The notes beneath the pieces were generated by a model. The model was not told the DNA's origin, made no database searches, and saw only the letters and a program-made list of their open reading frames with translations. Positions 23,001 through 33,146 of a stretch of DNA of 64,000 nt are shown here, piece after piece (positions within the stretch are counted from its first letter, which is position 1; every line of letters starts with the position of its first letter). This DNA comes from Apostichopus japonicus (Eukaryota; Echinodermata; Holothuroidea; Aspidochirotida; Stichopodidae): contig NC_092569.1 in assembly GCF_037975245.1 (NCBI RefSeq), positions 20,874,001 through 20,938,000 on the forward strand, read 5' to 3'. The translations under genes and the position numbers were made by a program.

Positions 23001-24725
23001 GCAACACTATATTCATATTTATTCACTTTTTCTCTGTATTAAGAATGGCGGATCGTACGTGACCATGGACTGCACGGAAACATGCTCATGTGAGAATGAC
23101 GTTCTTGTGTGCATAAACTATACATGCAGTGAACATGCGACGTGCCAGAACCACGATGGCAATATGTCGTGCGATTGCAACGTGAACTATATGGGAAATG
23201 GGACAGTATGTAAACGTGTACAGGATTGCCAAGATCTTTACAACAATGGCGTAATCAGTGAAGGTTTTCACTTGATATATCCGCTTACATGGCCAGGGGA
23301 ACCCTTTGAAGCTTATTGCAAAGACGGATGGACTGTAAGAAGTCTTTCTTTTGAGTTTATGTCCATGATAGTTGTCGTTTTATGTACGAGAAATAACATG
23401 TACCATACTACACATTGTACTTCTATACTCCGCCACTGAAATTTACTACGCAGGACTACGTAACCTACCTACTTCAACGTTAAAGAACAGAGTGTTGAAG
23501 AACAAGTATTATTTTCTGATTTTGTGCTAAACATAATATAAACGAAGTGAAACTATATATTTCAAAGGAGCAGAAAAAACGTTGATAATATGGCTGGGCT
23601 GCAAATATCCACCTAGAAATGTGAGGGGATAGTGTCTTTTTCTGTTAATATATAGACCATTCATATATTCCATAAAAAAACATCACAGAAGTACTTTTCT
23701 TGACTAATCTGGCTTCAAGTGGACCGTGAATATTTCCTTAATGAGCCTCAACTAACTAGCATACTGATATAAACCTATTTTTGTTTTGCTGTTATTGTTT
23801 AGTTCTTTCAGCTCCGCGTCGATAACAAGGGTTTTTACGATAACTGGGATCGTTACAGATCTGGCTTATTTAGACGCGGAACTAATTCACATTGGCTTGG
23901 AAACGACCGATTAGCCAACTTAACTGCTCAACGGAACTACACAATGAGAATGGAATTTAAAAAACGGAGTAATAACATTACCCACTATCTTCAGTATGAT
24001 CTCTTTCGAATTGGTTCAGAAGTCAACAACTATGCACTAGAAGAGCTCGGCAGTTATACAGGCAGCTTGGGTGGGTAAAACATTTTTATCGTAGCCTATA
24101 ATGCAATGCACAGTTTATGCCATGAACGATATTTGTAAACCTATATGATACAGTGTGGAACCTGGTTTATTGTGGTAACTGATCGACTGGCACTTTCGAT
24201 TTTTAAGGAGCATTAGCATCATTTATAAAAAAAACGTCAAATCTTCATCGTCATCATTGTCCCCATCGTTATCATCGTCATCTTCGTTTTCGTCTTCGTG
24301 TTCAATTGACATTTTCATCGTCATTGTCATCCCCATCGTCACAGTAGACGATGATGAGAGCTATTTTAGTTTCGATTTTTCTTGAGAAAAAAAGTAAATT
24401 TAGAAGAAAGATGTTTTTTTTTTTGCTGGTTTCCTTTTACTTCTCATTGTACACAGAATATGACTACATGGGATATCATCGTGGTAGTGAGTTTTCAACA
24501 TATGACTCTGACAACGATAACAATACATCACGAGATTGCGTGGGTGATCATCATCTCGGTGGCTGGTGGCACAATTTGTATAATGATGATTTAACATGTA
24601 CTACAGCAAATTTCAATGGAAATTATGGCTATGGCTGGGATCATGGAGTGTGCATTTACGACAGGGAACGAAGGATTTCTGACTGCGATATTGCTACAAC
24701 TGAAATGAAAATCAAACCTCTCTAA
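17018..24725 (+). CDS. gene C: secreted TIL-EGF-fibrinogen FREP, 8 exons, one in-frame TGA
   Basis: Eight exons join to 1323 nt (440 codons plus stop): 17018-17099, 17828-17887, 19012-19080, 21425-21493, 22108-22322, 23044-23334, 23803-24070 and 24457-24725. All junctions are GT..AG. Domains by residue: signal peptide 1-26; hydrophilic Ser/Thr-containing linker 28-93; TIL about 96-165; TILa-like then six-Cys EGF about 166-221; fibrinogen domain about 226-440. The FBG part has HWLGND, YDSDND (calcium-loop-like), LGGWW and the ending MKIKPL. FBG lectins of invertebrates (FREPs, ficolins) bind sugars or microbial surfaces and act outside the cell. The TIL-TILa pair is otherwise typical of FCGBP/zonadhesin/mucin-type proteins. 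One flaw is a TGA at codon 131 (22218-22220) inside the TIL domain. Skipping that exon would break the frame (phase 1 in, phase 0 out). So this is a very young pseudogene, a null allele, a base error, or a case of readthrough. Confidence 0.75.
17549..17704 (+). repeat. duplicated segment, copy 2 (decayed), in gene C intron 1
   Basis: The diverged partner of 15632-15790. The leader-like translation SLVLTVILIAHAT is retained, but a TAG follows directly where copy 1 reads on. Confidence 0.45.
17828..17887 (+). CDS. gene C exon 2: linker
   Basis: A 60-nt symmetric phase 1-1 exon with acceptor AAACAG and donor GTAACT. It encodes 20 residues (GICEFENYMKGLSH and on) with one Cys. No domain is recognised. 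Confidence 0.55.
19012..19080 (+). CDS. gene C exon 3: linker
   Basis: A 69-nt symmetric phase 1-1 exon with acceptor GTTTAG and donor GTAGGT. It encodes acidic, Ser-rich sequence (DDTSPEVSSMMSNTG) and ends in a TG-type boundary like the gene E stalk exons. Confidence 0.55.
21425..21493 (+). CDS. gene C exon 4: Ser/Thr-rich linker
   Basis: A 69-nt symmetric phase 1-1 exon with acceptor CTGTTAG and donor GTATGG. It encodes STSSPVTTAITTEG, a short mucin-like stretch equivalent to the much longer stalk in gene E. It has the same length as exon 3, so the pair may be an exon duplication. Confidence 0.6.
22061..22100. repeat. heptamer tandem repeat (ATGACAT)n next to a splice acceptor
   Basis: About five to six copies of a 7-bp unit (TGACATA) end in the TTTTCAG acceptor of the TIL exon. 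They replace the usual long pyrimidine tract with only a short one. Confidence 0.85.
22108..22322 (+). CDS. gene C exon 5: TIL domain with in-frame TGA
   Basis: A 215-nt exon, phase 1 in and phase 0 out, with donor GTATTC. The cysteine spacing (CPLNQVF..C.C..TCEDP..GC...C......C.CPGG....C....ACGC) fits a TIL domain. The TGA at 22218-22220 falls just after the HINCT segment. Everything after it is still in frame and conserved with gene B. Confidence 0.7.
23044..23334 (+). CDS. gene C exon 6: TILa-like, EGF and start of FBG
   Basis: A 291-nt (97-codon) phase 0-0 exon with acceptor ATTAAG and donor GTAAGA. The first 22 residues (CTETCSC pattern) resemble the TILa/VWC-like piece that follows TIL in FCGBP-type proteins. 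Next is an EGF with six Cys (C-x4-C-x5-C-x8-C-x1-C-x10-C, with MGNGTVC). The FBG domain opens at QDCQDLYNNG and includes YPLTWPGEPFEAYCKDGWT. Gene D has an exon of identical length and layout. Confidence 0.8.
23803..24070 (+). CDS. gene C exon 7: middle FBG
   Basis: 268 nt, phase 0 in and phase 1 out. It encodes FFQLRVD, NWDRYRSG, HWLGNDRL, YLQYDLFRIGSE and ELGSYTGSLG. The canonical YKDGFG and EFWLGNE blocks have drifted (RSGLF, SHWLGND) compared with gene D. Confidence 0.8.
24236..24345. repeat. imperfect (TCA/TCG)n trinucleotide repeat in gene C intron 7
   Basis: An imperfect trinucleotide run (TCATCGTCATC and similar) lies between the middle and last FBG exons, wholly inside the intron. 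Confidence 0.7.
24457..24725 (+). CDS. gene C exon 8: C-terminal FBG
   Basis: 269 nt from a TACACAG acceptor to TAA at 24723-24725. It encodes EYDYMGYHRG, the acidic loop YDSDNDNN, LGGWWHN and GVCIYDRERRISDCD, ending TEMKIKPL. Compared with vertebrate ficolin or tenascin FBG domains the segment before the end is remodelled, with an extra Cys pair. The reading frame upstream of 24457 is intron. Confidence 0.8.
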
Positions 24726-24898
24726 ATTATACGTCCATCAATACGAGTGATTTGTTGATTGAGGCAATTTTTCGTTGCAAAATGTGACAAATAGGTCTCA
24801 TTAAAACCAACCAGCATTAAAAGTCACTGCCCGAATCTATGAATCAGTTATTAAGCAAAATACTTTTTCAGGACTTTGCAAGTCAAACTAAATGTAGT

Positions 24899-24904
24899 AA
24901 TAAA
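24899..24904 (+). promoter_or_regulatory. AATAAA polyadenylation signal of gene C
   Basis: A canonical hexamer about 175 nt after the gene C stop codon. Confidence 0.4.
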
Positions 24905-25937
24905 TGTGACAAAAACATGATATTATATATCTGCTCTCAACAATACACATCGTGCTTAATACTTCTTTATTATTTTAATCATCATCTTGGTCTTCATGTC
25001 TGTGTAAGTTATCTTTGACACTAAATATCCTTTATGTATACACCACTCAACGTCGAGTCAGCTAGTCTATGGGCAAGAATAAACACGAACGGAACAGTTT
25101 AACCAGAGGGATTTAATAAGGATGTCATACATGGTATTAATATCACCTAACGGTTTATGCAGTGTAATGGATAAAAGAGTACATGCTGAGCGTTAATATA
25201 TAATCACGCCATACGTCATCAATAAATAATAAAGTTCTTCAGTATGGTATAGTGTAGTATCAGCATGCCAGAGATTTATTACAACTTACTATCACCTTCA
25301 AGTGCTCTCTATTCTCTGTTCAAACTGGTATAATGGCTCAACTTTGTTGCTTGCAATGTCAACTGATTGGTTGGTTAACACATTAGTAATAATAACATTC
25401 ATAATTAACCGTATAAAATGGTTACTTAGTCAATGGATGGCTAAATCATGAGCACACACATGAGCAATATTCATTTCAAGTTTGGTGTTGTAGAAAGAAA
25501 AAAAACAGCGAGATAGTTTTCTAAAAACGCATCGCTTCTGCACAATTTAGTGTAGACTAAAAACTGATCCAATTCAGGAAAGATGACATCACGGATAATA
25601 TTCCCCATCTTAATTTGTCCATACAATATCACGTACATGATTAATAACACAACCTTGCCTTGACACCGTATCAAAGGGCTAATATTTAGTCTATAGAAAT
25701 GGCTCAAAATGTGTCTAACTTTCTTCTGAAAACTTCTAAACATTTCTTCTGACGAAGTTCCCTGACCCCTTACACGGGAGTCGGCTTAAACGACCTTATA
25801 GCGCGCAATACCTACTTTTTTTTATAATATCCTTGAATTTCCTCTTGATATATAGACATTTATTGCACAGCATTTGATATCATGTATATTATTACTTAAG
25901 AAAACGTTGTGGTCTTTAATTGTTTTATTGGTTAAAG

Positions 25938-26034
25938 GTAAATGACGAAAACATGGTGAATACCTGTAATTTAGAGAGTGTTGGAACTTCCACATGTCTC
26001 AAAGATTTATCTAGATTTAATAACACTGGTCAAG
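25938..26034 (+). CDS. possible orphan exon
   Basis: A 97-nt open frame between a GGTTAAAG acceptor and a GTATGG donor, phase 0 in and phase 1 out. It encodes a Ser/Thr/Asn-rich piece with two Cys, ending FNNTGQG, like the linker exons of genes C and E. No neighbouring exon joins it, and the acceptor is poor. Confidence 0.25.
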
Positions 26035-27575
26035 GTATGGTATAATTATTAGTGACGGTTTTCATACTTTGATACTGCTATCTTTTAGGCTTCACTTCTC
26101 CACGGTAGGTTGAAGGTACTTCAAGATTGAAGTAGTTTATATGTTAAGCAAATATAAAACATAGAATGATATGTTATTGGAATTTCTAAAATAACTTTAT
26201 TCTCTGCATGTATGAACACTGCGATTACATATGTAAATTGAACTTTTGAGATGATTCTGATATTGTAAATATTAACCCTTTTCTCATATTTGTAACTGTC
26301 GTTACCATTCCGTGGTGTTGTGGTTCCTTGGTATTGAATATTTACAAAACGGTTTTACGTAAAATGTAACTGCGGAAATGAATATTGACTCTCGAATTGA
26401 GTCTTTGCGAAATAATATATATTTTGAAGAATCTTGCAAACTTTCTCTATTGTTTGGATATTCTTTTTGTACAATTTGGTCACTTTAAGTCTTGTGTCTA
26501 AGCAACTACCTGTACGAAACATTGTCAAAATATTTATATTTACAAAAGCAGTCAAACTATTACCGGAAATAGAGCAAAGCTTGTTAAATAATCAGGATAG
26601 ATGGGAGTCATGGTGGAGCATGAGACACATGTTCTTTCAGTTTTGTTGAAACGAAAATCAAGTAGCCTCATTCCATAAATAAATTAATTACATTTTTGGT
26701 AATGAATAATATCCTTGTAGTATTTGAAACGTAAAGAACGTTAGAAAGAAATTAAGAAAATATAACATTAATTAAAGGGTGCCGTTTTGTGGGGGAAAAA
26801 ATCAATATTGGAATTTGCGATATAGAATATAAAAGCGTCCATGTTATGAGAACGTTTTGAGATAATTTTGCTGTTTGCTTCTCCAAATCTGCAATTGAAT
26901 GTGACGCCCCGCCCTCCCCCCCCCCCCCCCCGCTGCCCGATTGAACCGTGTACCAACGAATCTATCAATGACATTGATCGGTACACGTATCATCTGAGTC
27001 AAGTCTATTTTTCTGGTTATTCGTTCATAATTATGAACGAAAATAAAGTATTAAACATGTTACTGTAAATTTCGTCCGACATATTCCTCATCATAAATAG
27101 TCCAGTCCACTCTAAGAAAAGTCATTCTTAAAAAAAAAATAAACACAAGAACTATTTGTACTGGTTCTTTCTCTTCTTTTAGACTTACTCTGTTTCAAAT
27201 TGTCGATTAGGAGATCGGATCAAGTAATTAGACGAAACAGATTAACATTCTTCTCCTAACCCATTCCATTCAACCCACCCACCCACAACCAAGGCCCCCT
27301 CCCACACCCAACCAACACCCCACCCCAACAAAAACCTACACCCAACGCTCCCCTCCTCACATCCAACACAGTATGATCAGGCGTTGATACCCTCAGATGA
27401 TGAAACAATTAGCATTTGCAGTATCTCCGAGTTTATACGTTGTTACGAGGGCCCATTGTAGCCTAACGCTAGTTACTGATAGTGAGGAACCCAATGTTAT
27501 AATATAGCAAGTATTTGAAATGGCCTACGTGACAAATCAATATTTGAAACATTAGGTCGGGTTACCGTGCCAGAA

Positions 27576-28550
27576 TGTTATTTATGTAATGACCAATACA
27601 CGATTGTTCTGGTATATTCCTTATGATGGCACGCTGGTCTCGTTTCCCGTCGGTTTACGTGAAATCCCGTTGTACGCTGTGCACGTATCTTCGTGGATTC
27701 TCTGGAATGTTCGCGAGATATGCAAGGGACTTCCGGGAACGGAACACTGGGTCCAATTGTTACTCAGGTGTATCAAGAAAGGTCTAGATGATTCTTGACA
27801 TGGCGAATCGTATAAAAACCCGCCCCAGATCGGAAAGTTTCTCAGTTTCTGAACAAATACAAGCGACCACACATATTATACCATTCTACTATCGTCAGTG
27901 CTCAATTGCCAGTAGTTTCTGAGGGATTGAGATATAGATACCAAGATTGATTCTACACTTCCATTCAGAAGTTTGAAGAGGACTTTTCTGTAAAACTACA
28001 GTTTTCCAGTCTTTATTTTGGAGAAGGTGAAGAATTTTTGTCTCCGTTGAGGAAGTTCGTTACGCCAGGAGTTGGTAGCTATAAAGCTGATTTTGGACTG
28101 ACTCTGGTAATATTTAGTCGGCGAGAAGTTCGACTTGTGCTTCACTCGATTGTGGCTGGAAGTCCGTCTTCTATTTTGGAGCATCGCCGGAAAGAAGGTG
28201 ACTGCTGTTTCTGGGATCGCGAGAGACTTCGTCGAGGACCAGTGAATTTCGCGGTACAACGGACCGAGAATCGTCGTCATGAAGGTCGTGGCCGCTGAGG
28301 GATATCGCTGTTGGAAGAGACCAGCGTGTTTTAAAGTGTATCCTATCTTGTTAAGTTTGTGAGTAATTTTCTATATATATTTGTAATTACCACTTGTTGT
28401 TGTTGGTTCAAACTCCATTGTTCAATATAGTTTACGTTCTCATTCAAATTCTCTAGACTCGTCAATTTGTCTGTGTTCCTCCCAGAAACGAACCAGGATG
28501 GTGTCTCGTTAAAAATTAATTATCGAGACCTCTCGCATTCCAACGTAACA
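27576..28550 (+). mobile_element. possible solo LTR-like element with TATA promoter
   Basis: The block starts TGTTA and ends TAACA, is visibly richer in GC than its surroundings, and has a strong core-promoter-like TATAAAAACC at 27811-27820. These are LTR-like traits. However, no 5-bp target duplication (CAGAA against GCGTT) and no retroviral-type coding sequence are seen, so the boundaries and identity are tentative. It could equally be a first exon and promoter of an unrecognised transcript. Confidence 0.25.
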
Positions 28551-29931
28551 GCGTTATGAGAATGCAAATAGCAAACCGGCAAACTATTCCTATAGATATA
28601 CAGAGCATTTATCAATGAGATTGATACATATTGCATTATATAGAAGTAACATTTGACCTCGCACACTTTCTTCTCAGTTAGCATGTTAACCACATATGTT
28701 GATAGATTTTGAAATATCAATAATACTTGTGACGTTTCTACCACCCTCAGATAGGTGTCAATAAAACAATGGATTTGCTCACAAATAAATTACTGGTGAC
28801 AGACCATCACCTTTTTCTATAAGGCTTGTCCAGTGCGGACAAACGTGCATGTGCCTACGTTTTCTACATTCTTTACTATATTACCCGAATTTCCAGCGTG
28901 AAATTTGTAAATAAACTTCTTTGCACCATCGGACAACGTATAATCATTATCATTGTTAATTTTGTTCTACGCAATCGAATATTTCGTTAATTCGTTAAAT
29001 AGTTAATCGTCAAAAGTGTTCATATTAAGAGATATTGCCTTTCTTTAAGCTAGTTGCTATCAGGTACAAGAAAATGTCGAGTTTCTCCCCAATAGTAGAA
29101 TTTCAATAAGAATGATGACGATATAAAATGTTTGTCATAGACAGTATATTTGTCATTTAAGAAAAGATGTTTTTGAAAACGTTCTTAAAAATATTGAATG
29201 TAATAATGAAATAAAATTAGAAATATTACTAGCAAAAAGCAGAAAACAACGGTACATGATAAATAGTTATGACTAAACATGTCATCCTGTGTCATCTAGT
29301 TTGGATATTTATTGATTTTAAATCAAATGAACTTGATAAATAGAAAAATGTGTGTCAGTGACTAAGTTTTAAAAACATCTCAAACACTAGTGATATCGTA
29401 ATAAGAAGCCAAATTCAACACATGAAAATAAAAATAAAATGAACCAAGGGTCAACATCGTTCTAGTTTCTAAATTAGGGTATTTGGTATATGATATGTAC
29501 CGGGTAAAACAGTTTTAACCACAAGGAATTTAACGAAGTAATGTTTTTAAGCTTTCTCAATATGCATGGGAATAACGAATTTGGCATTGATCTTCTAAAT
29601 AAATCTTCGCCTTTCTATTGTTTCTGTCCTTTTACGTTTGCTAATGCTACATGTTTGTTCCAAGTTGATTCTTCGGTTTTGAGTGAAATTACCGGTTAAG
29701 TGAACAGTCATAAGCGTAGTATAGGAATCTTCAATGGTTGGTTTAAGCACTTGATTACCAATTATTGTCCGTAATCGCGAATTACCCTAGTCAACATGTG
29801 TGTGTTTGTGTTTGGCATTGAGAATAAATGTCGATAAACAACTCAGTACAAGATCAAATCGAGAAAAAAAAACTTTATGTTTTGATCAAATTTACCCAAA
29901 GTTCTCGAACTGGCTTACTCCTAAATTCCCA

Positions 29932-30185
29932 TTACAGTAACGGTCTAAGTTTCATTTGCGTGGTCTTAATGTCACATTCGTGTTTTGCCTGACTTCTCTC
30001 TCTGAGGCAAATTCCAGTATCCCAGCCACCGTTATATATACCGTTCAGACTCGATGCATAACAGTTACGGTGCCACCACGCACCTGCATGTCGAACGGCA
30101 CAGTTGTTGCCGGAAATGTCGTTATCTTTCTCCTGTGTTGTAAACGGTTGTCCATTGTGGAAATCCAGGTAATCGTATGCTTTTT
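29932..30185 (-). CDS. gene D: C-terminal FBG exon
   Basis: 254 nt from a GCTTTTAG acceptor (phase 1) to TAA. It encodes YDYLDFHNG, the loop EKDNDISGNNCA (first acidic residue Glu in place of Asp), GAWWHRNCYASSLNGIYNGG and GICLRERSQAKHECD, ending KLRPLL. The two extra Cys before the end are shared with genes A, B and C. Confidence 0.8.
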
Positions 30186-32035
30186 CTAAAAGCAAATGAA
30201 GAGGAAAAGTACAACACAAAAATCCAGCCTATATAATTATAAATTTCAAAGTCATGTCTACATTTTGGATAGCATAGTAGAAAATACGTATAGCGTGCAT
30301 GGAATAAAAAAAAAAACAATGATTTGAGGCCAAATTCAGGACTATTCCGAAATGTGAATGAAAAAGTTAAATATAGGCTGCTTTGATAATAGACAGAAAG
30401 GATAGTGCTTTACCGAAGCTCCCCGAGTAGTCTCCAAGTTCCTCTAGCACGTAGTTGCCTGATTCCGGGCCAATACGAAAAGAGTTCCATTGAAGATATA
30501 TTTTTGCATCTAAGGGACTGAACAGTAAGTCGATCCTCAGCTCGTATGTTCTCTGTTTGGATCTGTAGTGAACCATTTCGTTTCCAAGCCAGAATTCACC
30601 TTCCAAACTTCCAAAGCCGTCTTTATAGTCTATCCAATCACGCTGGAAGTCAACGGATCCGTTGAATCGATACTGAAAGTACTACATTAATATAATCCTT
30701 TATAAATTACACCAGTTTAATACAATCGCGTCCTTAATATGTTGGTATGGAGCCTTTTAATAACCAGTGACATATTTGTGATAAGATGCAGTTAGTTGGT
30801 AATTTTCTTTTATACAAATATATAACCATGGCCGAATTAAATTTTCAATAAGAATGAATTCAATACTTGATAAAGTTATTTCAGTATATTTCTACAGGCA
30901 GTGAGCATTTCTAGGAATAAATGCAATGGAATAGCTACCATTTTGTTTTCTTGTTAACCAGGAAAATGTTGCTTTTAAAATCTGTATAAGGCAGCGACAT
31001 GTTAGACCCCAACCATAGGGACTATCTTTCTGAAATTTAAATGATATAAAGCTGGATTTCTGAACGAAAATATATTTTAAAATAACAACAACTTTAATTA
31101 TCGCCACATATTATACATTAACACTCAACAACTCATACACACCCCTCTTATTACAATCATATTATTGAACACGTTTGGGTCGAGAGAGCTTTAAGGGGAC
31201 ACAAACACCACTCGTTATCTTTGACTCATTTAAAACGGATATCATTGTGAAGAACACCTCCCCAAAACAGCTAAAATAACTTTGGTTCCGTTTTGTGAAA
31301 TATCTTAGTTTAAAAGTCGTGTCTGGTATAACTTTCATTACTTTTGTACTCGTGTTGTCATAGCATCACTGCGATCCGTAACCTTCTACTTATACCCTTC
31401 GTTATCTTTTCATATTTTCAATAGAATGCCAACCTTCCTTAACTCTGATGCCATCATTAGGTCATGTCCGGAATTTCAATATTTCAGATTCGTCGTTCAT
31501 TTCCTTTTTAAATTATATACCTTTAGGTAAATAAAGATATCAACAGTTGAAGGACTTGTGGCTTGATGATGCCGTATTTAGATTTGGTTAAGTGTTTATC
31601 CTTATGTGTGAGGCACTGTTGTATCTCCCAAGTGCAATAAGATTGCCGTAGGTGTGTTAGGGAAGTTGTTGTTTTTTTACACTAATCTCTGTAACAAATA
31701 CCAATATTGGTGGTTTGGTTTATTTCTCCTTTAGCAAAACTCACCATCCATCCATCCTGGCAGTAGACATCGAATGGATTGCTTGGCCAAGTAAGCGGGT
31801 ACAATTTGTAAACGCCTTCGTCAGTAGAAACATGGTCGTAAATATCTTGGCAGTCTCGCACATGCGCACACGTCACACCGTCTCCCCAAAAGGCTTCATT
31901 GCAAGAACAATGGTGGTCGTCATCTTTGTGCACACAGGTTGCATCAACACTACAGGAGTATGAGCTGCACGTCAGGACGTTATTATTACAAGAACAAGTT
32001 TCAGTACAGCCTGCATTTACCTTCTTTGTACCATC
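29932..32035 (-). CDS. gene D: EGF-fibrinogen FREP, intact 3' half
   Basis: Three minus-strand exons, 32035-31745 (291 nt), 30681-30414 (268 nt) and 30185-29932 (254 nt), join to 813 nt: 270 open codons plus TAA. The order is TILa-like Cys piece, six-Cys EGF (GDGVTC), then a complete FBG domain of about 210 residues. The FBG domain has GSVDF, YKDGFG, FWLGNE, LRIDLLF, EELGDYSGSFG, KDNDISGNNCA, WWHRNC and LNGIYNGG. It is the least decayed FBG domain in the window and could be a working secreted lectin subunit. The exon at 32035 begins in phase 0, so a TIL exon and signal peptide should lie upstream at higher coordinates. I found none between 32036 and the satellite at about 34.9 kb. The gene is therefore 5'-truncated or its 5' exons lie beyond the repeats. 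Confidence 0.75.
30414..30681 (-). CDS. gene D: middle FBG exon
   Basis: 268 nt, acceptor ATGTAG and donor GTAAAG. It begins YFQYRFNGSVDF and contains DYKDGFGSLEGEFWLGNE, YELRIDLLF and FRIGPESGNYVLEELG. All family blocks are canonical and there is no stop. Confidence 0.8.
31745..32035 (-). CDS. gene D: TILa-like, EGF and start of FBG exon
   Basis: 291 nt between TATTTCAG and a GTGAGT donor, phase 0-0. It encodes CTETCSCNNNVLTC, an EGF ending GDGVTC, then RDCQDIYDH, YKLYPLTWPSNPFDVYCQDGWM. Length and boundaries equal those of gene C exon 6. Confidence 0.8.
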
Positions 32036-32986
32036 CTGAAATATACAAGTGTATATACACGCATTAATCGTTAGTTGGTTCATAACTAAACCACTATTTT
32101 AATAAATTATTGTCGGTCAAACCGCAGTGACTTAGTACGACTCAGCAGAGAGACACTGTGGATGCAACGCCTTCGCACCATTCAACCTCATGGGCTCAAC
32201 ATTCAGGAAGGACATAACTAACCTTTCTTCTCCCCCCCCCCCCCGGTATTTCCTTGTTCTACCTCTGTCACCCCTCTTTACCTTGCTCTCTTGCACTTCT
32301 TTTCTCCACAATTTCCTATCTTTGTCCTTCTGCAGTTTTTTCACTACCCTCTTCACTTAATTTGTATTTGTCTCTCTACAGTTTATCTCCTACCTCTCCT
32401 CTTCCCCATGTTGGTTTATTTCTTCTCTCCACCCCCTTTCAACTAATCCTTTTATAACACTCTATTTTGTGTTCACCCTGCTCATTAACATATCTGTAAT
32501 CTGTGCTTGTTGTAGTTTGTCTCTGTTACTATTACTTGTCGGAGAAGATCCTGCTAGGATCGAAACGTCAGGCCCACTTACTTTTAGACATTCTCTTAAA
32601 CAGGATTTTTAGTGGATAAGCAGTTTGCTAACAGTTCTTACTTATTATTTAGAATTGATTTTACTGAAAAAAAATCATAATATTAGCTTATTAGATTAGT
32701 TATTAGATTATTAATGGAGTAACATGCAAAACTGTTATAGTTTAGTTTCATTAATTTGATTCGTAAATAACGATTTGCTGAAAATGCCCATGTATCATTG
32801 TATACTTGTTAAGGGTAACGAAGGTAGATATGCATTACAGTGCATTCAGCTTAAACATCTTTGATTAAAATCATTTCCACCCATATAGAAGACCCTAGAC
32901 TTAGGTTTACCTGGTGTCAGGTAAACCTTTCCCCGAGGTAACACTAAGCTCCAGCTATAATGCGCTGAAGTTAACGCAAACACCAA

Positions 32987-32994
32987 TGTGTGTG

Positions 32995-33029
<35 letters not shown>

Positions 33030-33030
33030 G
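32987..33030. repeat. (TG)/(TA)n microsatellite
   Basis: A short TGTGTG block followed by TA repeats, then GTGTGTATGTGGGTGTG. Confidence 0.85.
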
Positions 33031-33111
33031 GGTGTGTATGTGGGTGTGTTTGCGTAAGGTGGTTTACGGGGACCCGCACGTGACAACACACCTTCGCTAT
33101 GGGGACTGTGA

Positions 33112-33146
33112 ACATTGTGGGGACCTGTATCAGGTCCCCATAATGT
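33112..33146. repeat. hairpin with GGGGACCTG stem
   Basis: A 16-bp inverted repeat with one mismatch and a 3-nt loop (TAT) around TGGGGACCTG/CAGGTCCCCA. A further CACACATTGTGGGGACCT copy lies at 33239-33258. The satellite downstream carries the related GGGTCCCCATAATGTGTGTG in every unit. Confidence 0.75.

Larger units (their letters stand above)
24905..29931. other. region between convergent genes C and D
   Basis: Mostly AT-rich sequence with no convincing gene. It holds a possible orphan exon (25938-26034), a poly-C run near 26917-26932, and a C/A-rich stretch at 27270-27360. It also holds a locally GC-richer block with a TATA-type promoter (27576-28550), listed separately. Confidence 0.5.
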
